Assembly: GCA_049314515.1 (NCBI GenBank) | Contig: JBMOEY010000015.1 | Span: 1-25,907, forward strand | Length of the DNA stretch: 25,907 nt | Direction: 5' to 3' | Source of the DNA: RFQD01 sp049314515 | GTDB taxonomy: Bacteria > Actinomycetota > Actinomycetes > Actinomycetales > Microbacteriaceae | Shown: piece by piece, positions 6,245-13,602 of the stretch | Position numbering within the stretch: the stretch's first letter is position 1 | Layout: the number at the start of each line of letters is the position of its first letter | Notes under the pieces: generated by a model | The model's database searches: none | Seen by the model: the letters and a program-made list of their open reading frames with translations, nothing else | Told to the model about the DNA's origin: nothing | Position numbers and translations under genes: made by a program

Positions 6245-7555
6245 ATGAGCGCAATTTCGATTCGCACTCGTGCACTCGGCGGTCTCGCCCTTGCAGCAAC
6301 CTCAGCACTCGTGCTGGCCGGTTGTGCATCGGGCTCGACCTCGGGCGACGGCGCCACCAGCTATGTAGCTGCTGACTGTGCCGCTGACAGCACGAGCGAA
6401 AACACCTTCAAGGTTGGAAGCATCCTCCCCATCACGGGTTCGCTTGCCTTCCTCGGCCCGCCCGAGATCGCCGGTGTCGGCCTCGCAATCGCGGACATCA
6501 ACGCCGCTGGTGGCGTCAACGGCAGCAACGCCTGCCTCGTCAGCACCGACTCGGGTGACTCGAGCGACATGACGGTTTCGACGGCTTCGGCTGAAGACCT
6601 CATCAAGCAGAAGGTTTCCGTTGTCATCGGTGCTGCTTCGTCGTCCGTGTCACTCAACGTAGTTGACTCGTTCACCGAAGCGAAGATCGTCGAGATCTCG
6701 CCCGCCAACACCGCTGCTGTGTTGAGCGGTTACTCGCCGTTCTACTTCCGCACCGCTCCGCCGGACACGGTTCAGGGTTCGGCTCTCGGTCAGCTCATCG
6801 TTGGTGACGGAAACGCAAACGTTGCGTTCCTCGTCTTCAACGACGCGTACGGCACCGGTCTGCGTGACTCGACGGCTATGGCTGTCGAAGAGGGTGGCGG
6901 AACCGTGACCTACGGCGCCAACGGCGCTGGTCAGGAATTCCCTCCCGGACAGACCACGTTCTCGGCTGAGGTTACGGCCGCGATTGCTTCCGCTCCGGAC
7001 GCTATCGTTGTCATCGCCTTCGACGAGACCAAGGCCATCATCCCCGAGCTCGTTGCTCAGGGCTGGGACATGTCCAAGGTGTACTTCACCGACGGCAACA
7101 CCGGTTCGTTCGAGAAGGACTTCGAGCCCGGAACGCTCCTCAACGCTCAGGGAACCATCCCTGGTGCAGCTCCTAGTGACGCGTTCAAGGCCAACATGAC
7201 GGCCTACTGGACCGCTGTTCAGGGTGAAGAGCTCACCGACTGGAGCTACGGTGCTGAGTCGTACGACGCAACCGTCCTCGCTGCTCTTGCAGCCGTTGCT
7301 GGTGGCGCCACTGACCCGGTAACCATCCAGGCAAACCTCGCTGCAGTCTCCGGTGCATCCGGTGGCGAAAAGTGTGGAACCTATGCTGACTGTGTTGCTC
7401 TCCTCAAGGATGGCAAGGCAATTCAGTACCAGGGCCCGAGCTCGATTGGTCCGTTCAACGCCAAGAATGACCCTTCGTCGGCATTCATCGGTATCTACAA
7501 GTACAACGACGTCAACGTCCCCGTGTGGGCGAGCGCCGTTGAGGGCAAGTCCTAA
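6245..7555 (+). CDS. Branched-chain amino acid/amide ABC transporter substrate-binding lipoprotein
   Basis: This 436-residue lipoprotein has a signal segment and lipobox LAGC (Cys27), then a Ser/Gly/Thr linker. From residue 55 it has a full type I periplasmic-binding fold: FKVGSILPITGSLAFLGPPEIAGVGLAIADINAAGGVNG, the VVIGAASSSVSLNVVD ligand-binding area, EISPANTA, FNDAYGTGLRDS, and WSYGAESYDATVLAALA near the C-terminus. Cys377/Cys383 form a likely disulfide pair. It delivers leucine/isoleucine/valine or related amides to the LivHMGF complex encoded convergently at 7701-11816. The exact ligand cannot be read from sequence. Start ATG 6245 has a strong AAGGAG site. A 26-base inverted repeat lies in the leader and a very strong terminator follows. 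Strong codon regularity suggests high expression. Confidence 0.92.
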   Translation: MSAISIRTRALGGLALAATSALVLAGCASGSTSGDGATSYVAADCAADSTSENTFKVGSILPITGSLAFLGPPEIAGVGLAIADINAAGGVNGSNACLVSTDSGDSSDMTVSTASAEDLIKQKVSVVIGAASSSVSLNVVDSFTEAKIVEISPANTAAVLSGYSPFYFRTAPPDTVQGSALGQLIVGDGNANVAFLVFNDAYGTGLRDSTAMAVEEGGGTVTYGANGAGQEFPPGQTTFSAEVTAAIASAPDAIVVIAFDETKAIIPELVAQGWDMSKVYFTDGNTGSFEKDFEPGTLLNAQGTIPGAAPSDAFKANMTAYWTAVQGEELTDWSYGAESYDATVLAALAAVAGGATDPVTIQANLAAVSGASGGEKCGTYADCVALLKDGKAIQYQGPSSIGPFNAKNDPSSAFIGIYKYNDVNVPVWASAVEGKS

Positions 7556-7572
7556 CCTGTAGAAACGACAGC

Positions 7573-7610
7573 GAATCGCCCCCCGGCTCTTGTGAGCCGG
7601 GGGGCGATTC
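7573..7610 (+). terminator. Strong terminator after the substrate-binding gene
   Basis: A perfect 17-bp GC-rich stem (7573-7589 with 7594-7610, arms beginning GAATCGCCCC) encloses a TTGT loop, followed by CCTTTT. It starts 17 bases after the stop codon. Confidence 0.93.
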
Positions 7611-7628
7611 CCTTTTGTGCCACAAAAA

Positions 7629-7658
7629 AAGACCGGCTGGTGTGTGCCAGCCGGTCTT
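7629..7658 (-). terminator. Terminator of the minus-strand liv operon
   Basis: AAGACCGGCTGG and CCAGCCGGTCTT form a perfect 12-bp stem with a six-base loop. Read on the minus strand, the stem is followed by TTTTTTTG, a classical T-run, 42 bases after the livF stop. With the neighbouring hairpin it separates the two convergent halves of the locus. Confidence 0.92.
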
Positions 7659-7700
7659 CATTGTGGGTTATCCCCAACTCTGAAGCATGCGCCCTGAGGG

Positions 7701-8465
7701 CTACTTCTTCGTGCCTGTGACGTCTTTAGCGAGGGTTCCGAGGTACAGCTCGATAACCTTCGGATCGTCAGCCAGCTCGCGTCCTGTGCCCGTGTAGGCG
7801 TCCTTACCCTGGTCGAGTACATAGCCACGATCACAAATCTGCAGGCAACGACGTGCGTTTTGCTCAACCATGATGAGGGAGACACCTGCTTTGTTGATGC
7901 GGCGCGTGCGAATAAAGGTTTCATCTTGACGAACGGGCGAAAGTCCCGCCGAGGGCTCGTCGAGAAGCAATACCGATGGGTCCATCATCAGAGCGCGCGC
8001 CATCGCGACAGACTGGCGCTCACCGCCTGAGAGCGACCCGGCACGCTGACCACGACGGTCGGCGAGCACCGGGAAAATCTCAAAGATTTTGTCGAGGCGC
8101 TCGTTCAGCAACTTTGGCTGCTGAAAAATACCCATCTGCAGGTTCTCTTCGATCGTCAGACTCGGAAAGACGTTGTTGTTCTGCGGAACGAACCCAACTC
8201 CCATCGAGACCAACTTGTTTGCCTTGAGACCGGTGATGTCTTGTCCCTTGAGCGTCACGCTGCCTTCACGCACCTTGACGAGTCCGAAAAGCGCCTTGAG
8301 AAGAGTCGACTTGCCAGCACCATTCGGACCGATGATTCCGATGAGTTCACCGGGGTAGGCCTCGATCGAGCATCCATTCAAGATGTTCACACCAGGGAGA
8401 TAGCCCGCAACGAGGTTGTCGGCGCGCAGAACGGCTTCTTGGCCGGCGGAATTAGTTGTAGCCAT
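7701..8465 (-). CDS. livF: LivF-type ABC transporter ATP-binding protein
   Basis: This 254-residue cytosolic ATPase is one of the two nucleotide-binding subunits of a branched-chain amino acid-type importer. It shows Walker A GPNGAGKST (about residues 46-54), the Q-loop region VPQNNNVF, signature LSGGERQSVAMARAL, and Walker B/D-loop SVLLLDEPSAGLSP. It also has VEQNAR at the switch position, where LivF proteins usually carry Gln rather than His. The start is ATG 8465, eight bases after the livG stop, so it is the last gene of the livHMGF operon. The strong T-rich terminator at 7629-7658 follows. Confidence 0.95.
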   Translation of the reverse strand: MATTNSAGQEAVLRADNLVAGYLPGVNILNGCSIEAYPGELIGIIGPNGAGKSTLLKALFGLVKVREGSVTLKGQDITGLKANKLVSMGVGFVPQNNNVFPSLTIEENLQMGIFQQPKLLNERLDKIFEIFPVLADRRGQRAGSLSGGERQSVAMARALMMDPSVLLLDEPSAGLSPVRQDETFIRTRRINKAGVSLIMVEQNARRCLQICDRGYVLDQGKDAYTGTGRELADDPKVIELYLGTLAKDVTGTKK

Positions 8466-8473
8466 GTCGTTCC

Positions 8474-9475
8474 CTACTTCTTTGACTTCTGGGAAGATTT
8501 CACGTCTTCCTCGGCAACTTCACGTTCGATTCGCACCGCTGCGGTGTCGGTAATGAACTTGTCATCACCGAGGTCACTGTCGTGGTGAGAACCAAGGTAG
8601 GCATCGATGACCGCCTGGTTACTCATGACCGTGTCGGCCGGGCCTTCGGCGACCACGCGACCCTCCGCCATCACGACAACCCAGTCTGAAATGTGGCGAA
8701 CCATGTGCATATCGTGCTCAACGAACAGCACCGTCATACCTTCGTCACGTAGGGACTGAATGTGACCCAAGAGCGACTGAGTCAGCGCCGGGTTCACTCC
8801 AGCCATCGGCTCGTCAAGCATGATCATGACCGGGTCACTCATCAGGGCACGCGCCATTTCGAGGAGCTTCTTTTGACCGCCGGAAAGACTCCCTGCGAGG
8901 TCGTCTTTCTTTTCGAGCAGCTTGAAGCGATCGAGTAGGGCGAGCGCCTTAGCGGTGTTCGCTTCTTCTTGCTTCTTCCAGATCGGCTTGATCAGCGCGA
9001 CGAAGAAGTTTTCACCCGACTGGTGTTGAGCACCCAGCAACATGTTTTGCAACACCGTGAGCCGTGAGAGGGCCTTAGTCAGCTGGAAAGTGCGAACCAT
9101 TCCACTTTTGGCAACTGCGGCGGCGCTGGTATCGCCTAGCGCATGCCCGTTGAATGACCACGTTGCGGCCTTGTCCGCCGTGGGGCCACCGAAGAGGCGC
9201 TTGGCCGACGAGGGCTTATCGAAGCCCGTAATCAGGTTGAAGAACGTGGTCTTGCCGGCACCATTGGGACCGATGAGGGCCGTGATGACGCCGCGCTGAA
9301 CCTCGACGTGATCGACGTCGACGGCCGTGAGGCCACCAAAGTCGCGGCGAACATTCTTGACCTTTAGAATCGGTTCTGGCTTTGCTGAACCGGGCTTGTG
9401 AGGCACGTTTTTGAGCTCGGCGCGGTATTCAGCTGCCGACTTGGTGCTCGCCATTGAGGCGACAGAACTAGACAT
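8474..9475 (-). CDS. livG: LivG-type ABC transporter ATP-binding protein with terminal extensions
   Basis: This is the second ATPase subunit of the importer. At 333 residues it is longer than usual LivG (about 255). A polar extension of about 35 residues precedes the domain (ILKVKNVRRDFGGLTAVDVDHVEV). It has Walker A GPNGAGKTTFFN (about 69-80), an insertion GGPTADKAATWSFNGHALGD before RTFQLTKALSRLTVLQNMLLGAQ, signature LSGGQKKLLEMARAL, Walker B MIMLDEPMAGVNP and switch VEHDM. The C-terminus carries about 35 extra charged residues (DKFITDTAAVRIEREVAEEDVKSSQKSKK). ATG 9475 overlaps the livM stop by eight bases, indicating coupled translation. An in-frame ATG eight codons on (MASTKSAAEY) is an alternative start. 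Confidence 0.94.
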   Translation of the reverse strand: MSSSVASMASTKSAAEYRAELKNVPHKPGSAKPEPILKVKNVRRDFGGLTAVDVDHVEVQRGVITALIGPNGAGKTTFFNLITGFDKPSSAKRLFGGPTADKAATWSFNGHALGDTSAAAVAKSGMVRTFQLTKALSRLTVLQNMLLGAQHQSGENFFVALIKPIWKKQEEANTAKALALLDRFKLLEKKDDLAGSLSGGQKKLLEMARALMSDPVMIMLDEPMAGVNPALTQSLLGHIQSLRDEGMTVLFVEHDMHMVRHISDWVVVMAEGRVVAEGPADTVMSNQAVIDAYLGSHHDSDLGDDKFITDTAAVRIEREVAEEDVKSSQKSKK

Positions 9476-10454
9476 TGAAGTTCAGCTCCTTCTTGTTGCC
9501 GATCATTCCTTGTGGTCTGAAAATCACGATCAGCATCAGCGCGACACCCACCATGATCCAGGAGAACTGCTCGGTTTGCTGGATGTTCAAAATCTCGTCG
9601 GGGACGACCAAGCGCATGGTGCCCTGCACCATGATGCGCAGTGCGAAAAACACGATTGAACCGAGAATCGGACCGAAGATGGTCGCGGCGCCACCGAGCA
9701 GCATGGCGGTCCAGATGAGGAACGTCATGTTTCGACCCATGGCGTCAGGCTGGAGCGATGTAGGCAGGATGAACATGACTCCACCGATGGCCCCGAGGAC
9801 ACCACCGACCACGAGGGACTGCATCTTGAACGCGAAGACGTTCTTACCGAGCGAGCGCACGGCGTCTTCATCTTCGCGGATGCTCTTGATGACGCGACCC
9901 CAGGGCGAGCGCATCAGCAACCACACGATCAACGCGAAGACGAAGACCATGAACCAAGTCACGGCACGAGACCACCATCCGTTCACGCCGGTGTTGTCGA
10001 ACTCGAACCAGAGAATCTGAGTTTGTCCGTTACCGAAGAGCGACATTTCGGCGAATGGGTTGCGGAAGCTCTCACCGGTCAGACCGTTGGAACCGCCGGT
10101 GATGTCGTTCAGGATGCTCGCACGACCGACCATGCGAATGATTTCTGCTGCCGCAATAGTCACAATCGCCAGATAATCACCGCGTAACTGCAGAGTAGGA
10201 ATACCCAAGATGAGGGCGAACGCTATTCCGGCGAAGATCGCAATGAAAAACGCTGCCCAGAACGGGAGACCCGCACCAATCGAGATGGCGAAACCGTACG
10301 CACCGATCAGCATGAATCCCGCTTGGCCCATGTTGAGAAGGCCGGTGAAACCGAAGTGCACGTTGAGACCGATTGCCGCAATGACGAACGCAGCCGTGGT
10401 TGGCAAGATCATGCTTGCCGACATGTCGTAGAGGATCTTGATAATTCCGTCCAT
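9468..10454 (-). CDS. livM: LivM-type ABC transporter permease
   Basis: This 328-residue membrane permease of the Liv importer has about eight to nine hydrophobic segments. Typical LivM stretches are GLNVHFGFTGLLNMGQAGFMLIGAYGFAI, LQLRGDYLAIVTIAAAEIIRMVGR and the coupling-helix region SPWGRVIKSIREDEDAVRSLGKNVFAFK. These are followed by GGVLGAIGGVMFI and ending in LMLIVIFRPQGMIGNKKEL. ATG 10454 lies 12 bases after the livH stop. The stop overlaps the livG start. It pairs with LivH to form the membrane channel. Confidence 0.95.
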   Translation of the reverse strand: MDGIIKILYDMSASMILPTTAAFVIAAIGLNVHFGFTGLLNMGQAGFMLIGAYGFAISIGAGLPFWAAFFIAIFAGIAFALILGIPTLQLRGDYLAIVTIAAAEIIRMVGRASILNDITGGSNGLTGESFRNPFAEMSLFGNGQTQILWFEFDNTGVNGWWSRAVTWFMVFVFALIVWLLMRSPWGRVIKSIREDEDAVRSLGKNVFAFKMQSLVVGGVLGAIGGVMFILPTSLQPDAMGRNMTFLIWTAMLLGGAATIFGPILGSIVFFALRIMVQGTMRLVVPDEILNIQQTEQFSWIMVGVALMLIVIFRPQGMIGNKKELNFNV

Positions 10455-10466
10455 TGTCCCTCTCCC

Positions 10467-11816
10467 TTAGCCGATGCGTTCTTTGCGACCGAACAGACCC
10501 TGCGGGCGAACCAGCAGGATGATGATCAGTAGCAGCAGGGCTGTTGCGTACTTGAAGTCTCCGGGCAGCACCATGTTGGAAAGCTCGACGGTCATACCGA
10601 TGACGAGCGATCCCACGAGTGCACCGAATGCGGTGCCGAGACCGCCGAGTGTCACCGCCGAGAACATGAGAAGCAGTAGCTGCATGCCCGTTTGCCAGCT
10701 AATTCCGTTGAGCACGAGCCCGAGCATCACGCCCGAGAGACCCGCGAGAGCGGCCGACATGATCCAGACGATGCGAATGATGCGGTCGACGTCAATACCC
10801 GATGCGGATGCAAGGGCAGGGTTGTCCGAGACTGCGCGGGTTGCTCGACCGGTCCGTGTGCGTGTGAGGAAGAACCCGACGCCGGCGAGCACGACAATCG
10901 AAACACCCATCGCCCACAGGGATTCGATGGTGAAGGTGATCGGCCCGATGTCGATGGTTTCCGGTGTTGCCATGATGATTCTCAGGGTTCGAGCGCCGTA
11001 GAACATCTGGAAGGTGTACTGGAGCGCGAGAGCAAGACCGATGGTGACGATGATGAGCTGCGTGAGGCTCAAGCCCTTCTTACGGAGCGGCCGCCAGAGA
11101 ACGACGTCTTGCAACCAGCCCGTGAAACCTGCAAGCACGACAACAATCGCGGTTGCGACGAAGATGTTGAGCCCCAGCGTGTTTGCAAACGTGTACGCAA
11201 GCAAACCGCCGAGAGTGACTTGTTCGGCGTGAGCGAAGTTGGACAGCCCGGTTGTGCCGTAGATCAGGGACAGACCGATGGAAGCAAGAGCAAGGAGCAA
11301 TCCCAATCGAAGACCAGATGCCGACTGTTGAGCGAGGCGCTCCCAATTGAACCCTGTTGCCGCTGCGTCCGTGCCACCGTCGGTGCCGCCGCCATCAGTT
11401 CCACCGTTGACGGTGAAGACCGCACCCTTGTTGAATCCGAGCGTGATGTCGCGGGTCTGGGTCGCTTCCGACTTCATCGTGACACCCGCAGGAAGGGTGG
11501 TCTCGTCGAGCGTGAGCGTGTAGGAGCCCGCCACCGTGACGGCCGCGTTCCATTTTCCGTCAGCGTCAGTGACTGCGGTGATTTCTTCCCCGTTTCCAGT
11601 GATCACAATCTTGACACCAGCGCCGACGCCCTTAATCGTGCCGTTGAAACATCCCGTCGCCGAGTCGGCCACACACGGGCCCGTGGCCTCTGCGGCAAAC
11701 GCCGATGAGGGCTGCGAGAGAGTCCAGAGCGCGGCAACAAGAAGTCCCACAATGAGGGCAACGAAGGTTCGCGACCACTTTCTCGCGAACACTGCCAGAA
11801 CAGGTTGATGAACCAC
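10467..11816 (-). CDS. livH: LivH-type permease fused to a secreted N-terminal domain
   Basis: The protein has 449 residues; ordinary LivH has about 290-310. Residues 1-42 look like a Sec signal peptide or anchor (basic start, hydrophobic 17-32, AFAA near the cleavage point). Residues about 45-136 form a small beta-rich domain, GTIKGVGAGVKIVITGNGEEITAVTDADGKWNAAV... GSYTLTLDETTLPAGV, the pattern of carboxypeptidase regulatory-like folds, with a likely Cys48-Cys56 pair. A Gly/Thr/Asp linker (138-151) leads to the permease (from about 157), with GTTGLSNFAHAEQVTLGG and the final PQGLFGRKERIG typical of LivH. GTG 11816 follows GGAGG. First gene of the livHMGF operon. The extension is in frame without interruption, so it is a real fusion. 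Confidence 0.92.
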   Translation of the reverse strand: MVHQPVLAVFARKWSRTFVALIVGLLVAALWTLSQPSSAFAAEATGPCVADSATGCFNGTIKGVGAGVKIVITGNGEEITAVTDADGKWNAAVTVAGSYTLTLDETTLPAGVTMKSEATQTRDITLGFNKGAVFTVNGGTDGGGTDGGTDAAATGFNWERLAQQSASGLRLGLLLALASIGLSLIYGTTGLSNFAHAEQVTLGGLLAYTFANTLGLNIFVATAIVVVLAGFTGWLQDVVLWRPLRKKGLSLTQLIIVTIGLALALQYTFQMFYGARTLRIIMATPETIDIGPITFTIESLWAMGVSIVVLAGVGFFLTRTRTGRATRAVSDNPALASASGIDVDRIIRIVWIMSAALAGLSGVMLGLVLNGISWQTGMQLLLLMFSAVTLGGLGTAFGALVGSLVIGMTVELSNMVLPGDFKYATALLLLIIILLVRPQGLFGRKERIG

Positions 11817-11831
11817 GTGACCTCCATTTGG

Positions 11832-11871
11832 CGCAACTCGATATGCCCGGGTTCAGCACGTTGAGTTGGCG
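11832..11871 (-). promoter_or_regulatory. Inverted repeat in the livH leader
   Basis: CGCAACTC (11832-11839) can pair with GAGTTGGCG (11863-11871), leaving one bulged base. In the livH transcript this hairpin would sit just before the GGAGG site. No known riboswitch class is recognised. Confidence 0.3.
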
Positions 11872-11901
11872 ACCCTCGACGATGAGAGACGCTATCTGTC
11901 G

Positions 11902-11929
11902 ATTATGTCTTAGATGTTTCAATACGCAA
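11902..11929 (-). promoter_or_regulatory. Candidate promoter of the livHMGF operon
   Basis: On the minus strand TTGCGT (11929-11924) and CATAAT (11907-11902) are separated by 16 bases. The start would be near 11895, giving a leader of about 80 bases. The 252-base gap to guaB must hold this promoter and the divergent guaB one. Confidence 0.4.
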
Positions 11930-12021
11930 CTGCAAGAGTCGCGACCTGTAGCCTACTCATCTTGCGTGCCCGGTGCGCCGTGAAAGTAACCTTCCCGGAA
12001 TCACGAAGAATCTCCCGCGGT

Positions 12022-12027
12022 TAAGAT
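12022..12027 (+). promoter_or_regulatory. Candidate -10 box of guaB
   Basis: TAAGAT fits TANNNT and lies 42 bases before the guaB ATG. No clear -35 box at 16-18 bases was found, so the assignment is tentative. The ribosome-binding site AGAGGA lies at 12059-12064. Confidence 0.35.
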
Positions 12028-12068
12028 GGAACGGTTGATACACAGTCGCCACGACGCAAGAGGACCCC

Positions 12069-13571
12069 ATGGATACGCATGACCCATTCGCCTACGTTGG
12101 GCTCACATACGATGACGTGTTGCTCCTTCCTGCGCACACCGACGTTATTCCTTCGGAAGCCGATACAACGACGCGACTTACTCGACGCATTTCACTCGCC
12201 AAACCGCTCGTGTCGAGTGCAATGGATACGGTCACGGAGGCGCGCATGGCCATTGCCATCGCTCGACAAGGTGGAATCGGTATCGTGCACCGCAATCTGT
12301 CGATCGAAGACCAGGCCGATCAGGTCGACAAAGTAAAGCGCAGCGAATCGGGCATGATTACAAATCCCGTAACGACGCATCCCGACGCGACAGTCGCCGA
12401 GGTGGATGCCCTGTGCGGGGAATACCGCGTCAGCGGCCTTCCCGTGATTGACCCCGCCGGAGTTTTGCTGGGGATCATCACCAACCGCGACATGAGGTTC
12501 ATCTCTGATATGGAGAAGTCGACCACATTGGTGCGCGATGTTATGTCGGCCATGCCGCTCATCACCGCGCACGTCGGCGTCTCGCGTGATGAAGCGCTGG
12601 GTCTGCTCGCTCAGAACAAAATCGAGAAACTTCCCATCATTGATGACGCGGGTAAGCTCACCGGTCTGATCACAACGAAGGACTTTGACAAATCTGAACG
12701 CTACCCTCACGCCACAAAGGATGAGGCGGGTCGTTTGCGTGTCGGCGCCGCCATCGGGTTTTTTGGCGACGCGTGGGATCGCGCGATTGCCCTGCGTGAC
12801 GCCGGAGTGGACGTGCTTGTTGTTGACACCGCCAACGGTGACTCGGCGGGCGTGCTCGACATTATTCGAAAAATCAAGGCCGACCCGACGTTTGCCCACA
12901 TCGATGTCATAGGTGGAAACATTGCCACGGAAGACGGCGCTCGGGCGCTGATTGAGGCAGGTGCGGACGCCGTGAAGGTCGGTGTCGGCCCGGGCTCCAT
13001 TTGCACGACTCGCGTGGTCGCGGGTGTCGGAGTGCCCCAAGTGTCGGCCATTTACGAGGCGGCGAAGGCCGCCATCCCCGCCGGGGTTCCACTCATTGCC
13101 GATGGTGGTTTGCAATATTCGGGTGACATCGCCAAGGCTCTGGTTGCGGGTGCGGACAGTGTGATGCTCGGTTCCCTGTTTGCCGGGTGCGATGAGAGCC
13201 CGGGCGACCTCGTGTTCGAAGGGGGCAAGCAATACAAGTTGTATCGCGGCATGGGATCACTCGGCGCGCTGCAAACTCGGGGCGAGCGCACCTCATATTC
13301 CAAAGATCGCTATTTTCAGTCGGATGTTCCCACCGATGACAAGCTCATCGCCGAGGGCATCGAAGGACGAGTTGCTTATCGCGGCCCATTGTCTGCGGTC
13401 GCGTACCAGTTGGTCGGCGGCCTTCGGCAGTCAATGTTTTACGTGGGGGCACGCACCATTGCGGAGCTCAAGTCGCGCGGCAAGTTCGTTCGCATCACGT
13501 CGGCGGGACTCAAGGAGTCACACCCGCACGACGTGCAGATGGTTGTTGAGGCCCCGAACTACCGCAGGTAG
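12069..13571 (+). CDS. guaB: Inosine-5'-monophosphate dehydrogenase
   Basis: GuaB oxidises IMP to XMP with NAD+, the committed step of GMP synthesis, in the cytoplasm. The 500-residue length is normal. The barrel begins with YDDVLLLPAHTDVIPSE. Two CBS domains occupy about residues 96-215 (SGMITNPVTTHPDATVAEVD... and VMSAMPLITAHVGVSRDEA...). GVGPGSICTTR follows, with catalytic Cys312, then the IADGGLQYSGDIAKAL phosphate-binding region and YRGMGSLGAL. ATG 12069 has an AGAGGA site. It is the first gene of the guanine-nucleotide cluster, and its paralogue guaB3 follows after 31 bases. Confidence 0.98.
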   Translation: MDTHDPFAYVGLTYDDVLLLPAHTDVIPSEADTTTRLTRRISLAKPLVSSAMDTVTEARMAIAIARQGGIGIVHRNLSIEDQADQVDKVKRSESGMITNPVTTHPDATVAEVDALCGEYRVSGLPVIDPAGVLLGIITNRDMRFISDMEKSTTLVRDVMSAMPLITAHVGVSRDEALGLLAQNKIEKLPIIDDAGKLTGLITTKDFDKSERYPHATKDEAGRLRVGAAIGFFGDAWDRAIALRDAGVDVLVVDTANGDSAGVLDIIRKIKADPTFAHIDVIGGNIATEDGARALIEAGADAVKVGVGPGSICTTRVVAGVGVPQVSAIYEAAKAAIPAGVPLIADGGLQYSGDIAKALVAGADSVMLGSLFAGCDESPGDLVFEGGKQYKLYRGMGSLGALQTRGERTSYSKDRYFQSDVPTDDKLIAEGIEGRVAYRGPLSAVAYQLVGGLRQSMFYVGARTIAELKSRGKFVRITSAGLKESHPHDVQMVVEAPNYRR

Positions 13572-13602
13572 TCGGTCGTCGGTCGAAAGTGAGAAAAGCA
13601 AC

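Noticed and set aside
10692..11708. 338-codon plus-strand open frame antisense to livH
   Set aside because: Highly charged, low-complexity Asp/Arg/Gly translation, no ribosome-binding site; a shadow of livH.
12192..13232. 346-codon minus-strand open frame inside guaB
   Set aside because: Its His/Arg/Asn-rich composition is the complement of a high-GC gene; there is no motif and guaB fully explains the region.
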